From: Mesotoga sp.
GTDB lineage: Bacteria; Thermotogota; Thermotogae; Petrotogales; Kosmotogaceae
Direction: 5' to 3'
Assembly: GCA_011620045.1 (NCBI GenBank)
Contig: WOZY01000089.1
Coordinates: 1-5,914, forward strand
DNA: 5,914 nt
Shown: piece after piece, positions 5,177 through 5,914 of the stretch
How the letters are laid out: each line of letters opens with the position of its first letter
Numbering within the stretch: position 1 is the stretch's first letter
Program-made: the position numbers and the translations under genes
The notes under the pieces: generated by a model
The model's input: the letters and a program-made list of their open reading frames with translations, nothing else
Database searches by the model: none
Told to the model about the DNA's origin: nothing

Positions 5177-5914
5177 TCAGCTTTCATCATCCAGTAAACA
5201 TGTCAGCATTTCGATCACTTCATCTCTGTCGGCAGTAAATATAATCCGATCGTTCAGGCGAAAAGTCTTGACAAGTCCAAATGCGACCAAAACCGAGAAA
5301 GTCTCTCTCATTTCCGCGTTTTACAGCTTCATTGCTTGCGACAGTTCGTAATCGGTAAGGCGTTTCGCGAAAAGCTCGTTGAGCAGGCTTATTCGATTCG
5401 GGTTTGAGGGAGCCCCGCATCTTCTGGCAGCATAATGACTGAATCTCTTTCGAGAACGGAACTGACGAATTTGAAGCCAACAATGAACACATCGCTCTCA
5501 GCACGTGGACGAAATATTCCTCCCTGAGCGTTCTCTATGAAGTACGAAGGGACTGGAAGGATCATACGGTCCTCATCGAGTTCTTCATAATGCTAAATAT
5601 CCGTGAGCTTCAGGAGATACTAGTTGCCGTGGGTATAAAGATTCCTTTGGAGGTATTCCCGACTTTCTTTCAACCTCTTCACATCGTAGAGGGAGGTTGA
5701 ATACAAGTGTTCTTCATACCACTGCAAGAGGTGAAGGTGGTCTTTCTTCATCTTTTCCGGATCCGATATGGAGTCAAGCATGACCGCTTTCTGTTGGGAT
5801 GTAAGAAGTGCTTTTTCAGAAAGGAAGACCAGTGCCTCCTTATGGTTGTCCAGTATTCTGTCGCCAACTCCTTGATCGTACCCGACAGGTCTCGGTCCTA
5901 ATCCAGTCAACAAA
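5177..5914 (-). pseudogene. Decayed gene, probably an ArsR-type winged-helix regulator (5' end outside window)
   Basis: Reading from the right edge, one frame is open to TAG at 5622-5620. The same frame continues protein-like past a second TAG (5595-5593), with MILPVPSYFIENAQGG and FIVGFKFVSSVLERD, to about 5413. Adding one G to the GGGG run (5413-5416) moves into the frame APSNPNRISLLNELFAKRLT (residues coded by about 5412-5355). That frame runs past a TAA (5323-5321) to the TGA at 5179-5177. The repaired end, xPSNPNRISLLNEL...LTDYELSQAM...VLVAFGLVKTFRLNDRIIF, has the layout of an ArsR winged helix (compare the common ALSDPTRLxIL start and a late GLV before the wing). The preceding PVPSYF region recalls ArsR proteins with a long N-terminal domain. 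Both TAG codons are one C-to-T change from CAG, and TAA from CAA. About 245 codons are in the window. Pseudogene status is well supported; the ArsR assignment is inference from pattern. Confidence 0.8.

Noticed and set aside
5220..5504. Minus-strand open frame of 94 codons in the right part
   Set aside because: It is the third, non-coding-like frame over the decayed gene. The two other frames together give a coherent protein with an ArsR-like end.
5593..5622. Two in-frame TAG codons with protein-like sequence on both sides, hinting at pyrrolysine or amber recoding
   Set aside because: The same gene also carries an in-frame TAA and a frameshift in a G run, which recoding would not explain. 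The intact neighbours end in ordinary TGA or TAA. Gene decay is simpler.
1..5914. CRISPR arrays, insertion sequences or prophage genes
   Set aside because: No regularly spaced direct repeats, transposase or integrase motifs, or target-site duplications were seen. Although a tRNA is present, I see no duplicated tRNA end that would mark an attachment site.

Overview
This is a bacterial window of moderate GC. Almost everything supportable lies on the minus strand and reads from right to left. The tRNA carries an encoded CCA end, the gene starts have Shine-Dalgarno sites and the promoters look sigma-70-like. The mixture of a long-form urocanase, a ferredoxin-tailed aldo/keto reductase, a DUF6512-like membrane protein and an archaeal-type pyruvate-kinase-C-like protein suggests an anaerobe of the Thermotogota or Firmicutes type. 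That placement is inference, not something the sequence proves.

Layout, in the direction of transcription. (1) 5914-5177: remnant of a gene entering from outside the window, broken by in-frame stops and one single-base frameshift. Its repaired C-terminus looks like an ArsR-type winged helix. (2) 5176-4874: intergenic, with a strong rho-independent terminator facing the plus strand although no plus-strand gene is visible. (3) 4873-3770: aldo/keto reductase with a C-terminal 8-Cys iron-sulfur domain. (4) 3745-3212: small multi-pass membrane protein resembling DUF6512, whose last membrane segment appears to be read out of frame through two compensating indels. (5) 3145-1118: urocanate hydratase of the long, eukaryote-like form, starting at TTG behind a good ribosome binding site. 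(6) 1111-551: stand-alone protein related to the pyruvate kinase C-terminal domain. It is separated from hutU by three tandem stop codons in the same frame. (7) 496-421: tRNA-Ala(CGC) with its own promoter and terminator. (8) 1-391: no convincing gene.

Genes 3 to 6 are closely spaced and co-directional, with no terminator seen between them, so they may form one transcription unit. Urocanase is the second enzyme of histidine degradation, but no histidase, imidazolonepropionase or formiminoglutamate enzyme lies in the window. The partner genes are a redox enzyme, a membrane protein and an orphan pyruvate-kinase-C-like protein, which makes this an unusual hutU neighbourhood. I see no clearly new defence or mobile system. 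The most informative oddities are the compensated frameshift, the decayed regulator, the hutU/PK-C-like coupling and the orphan terminator.
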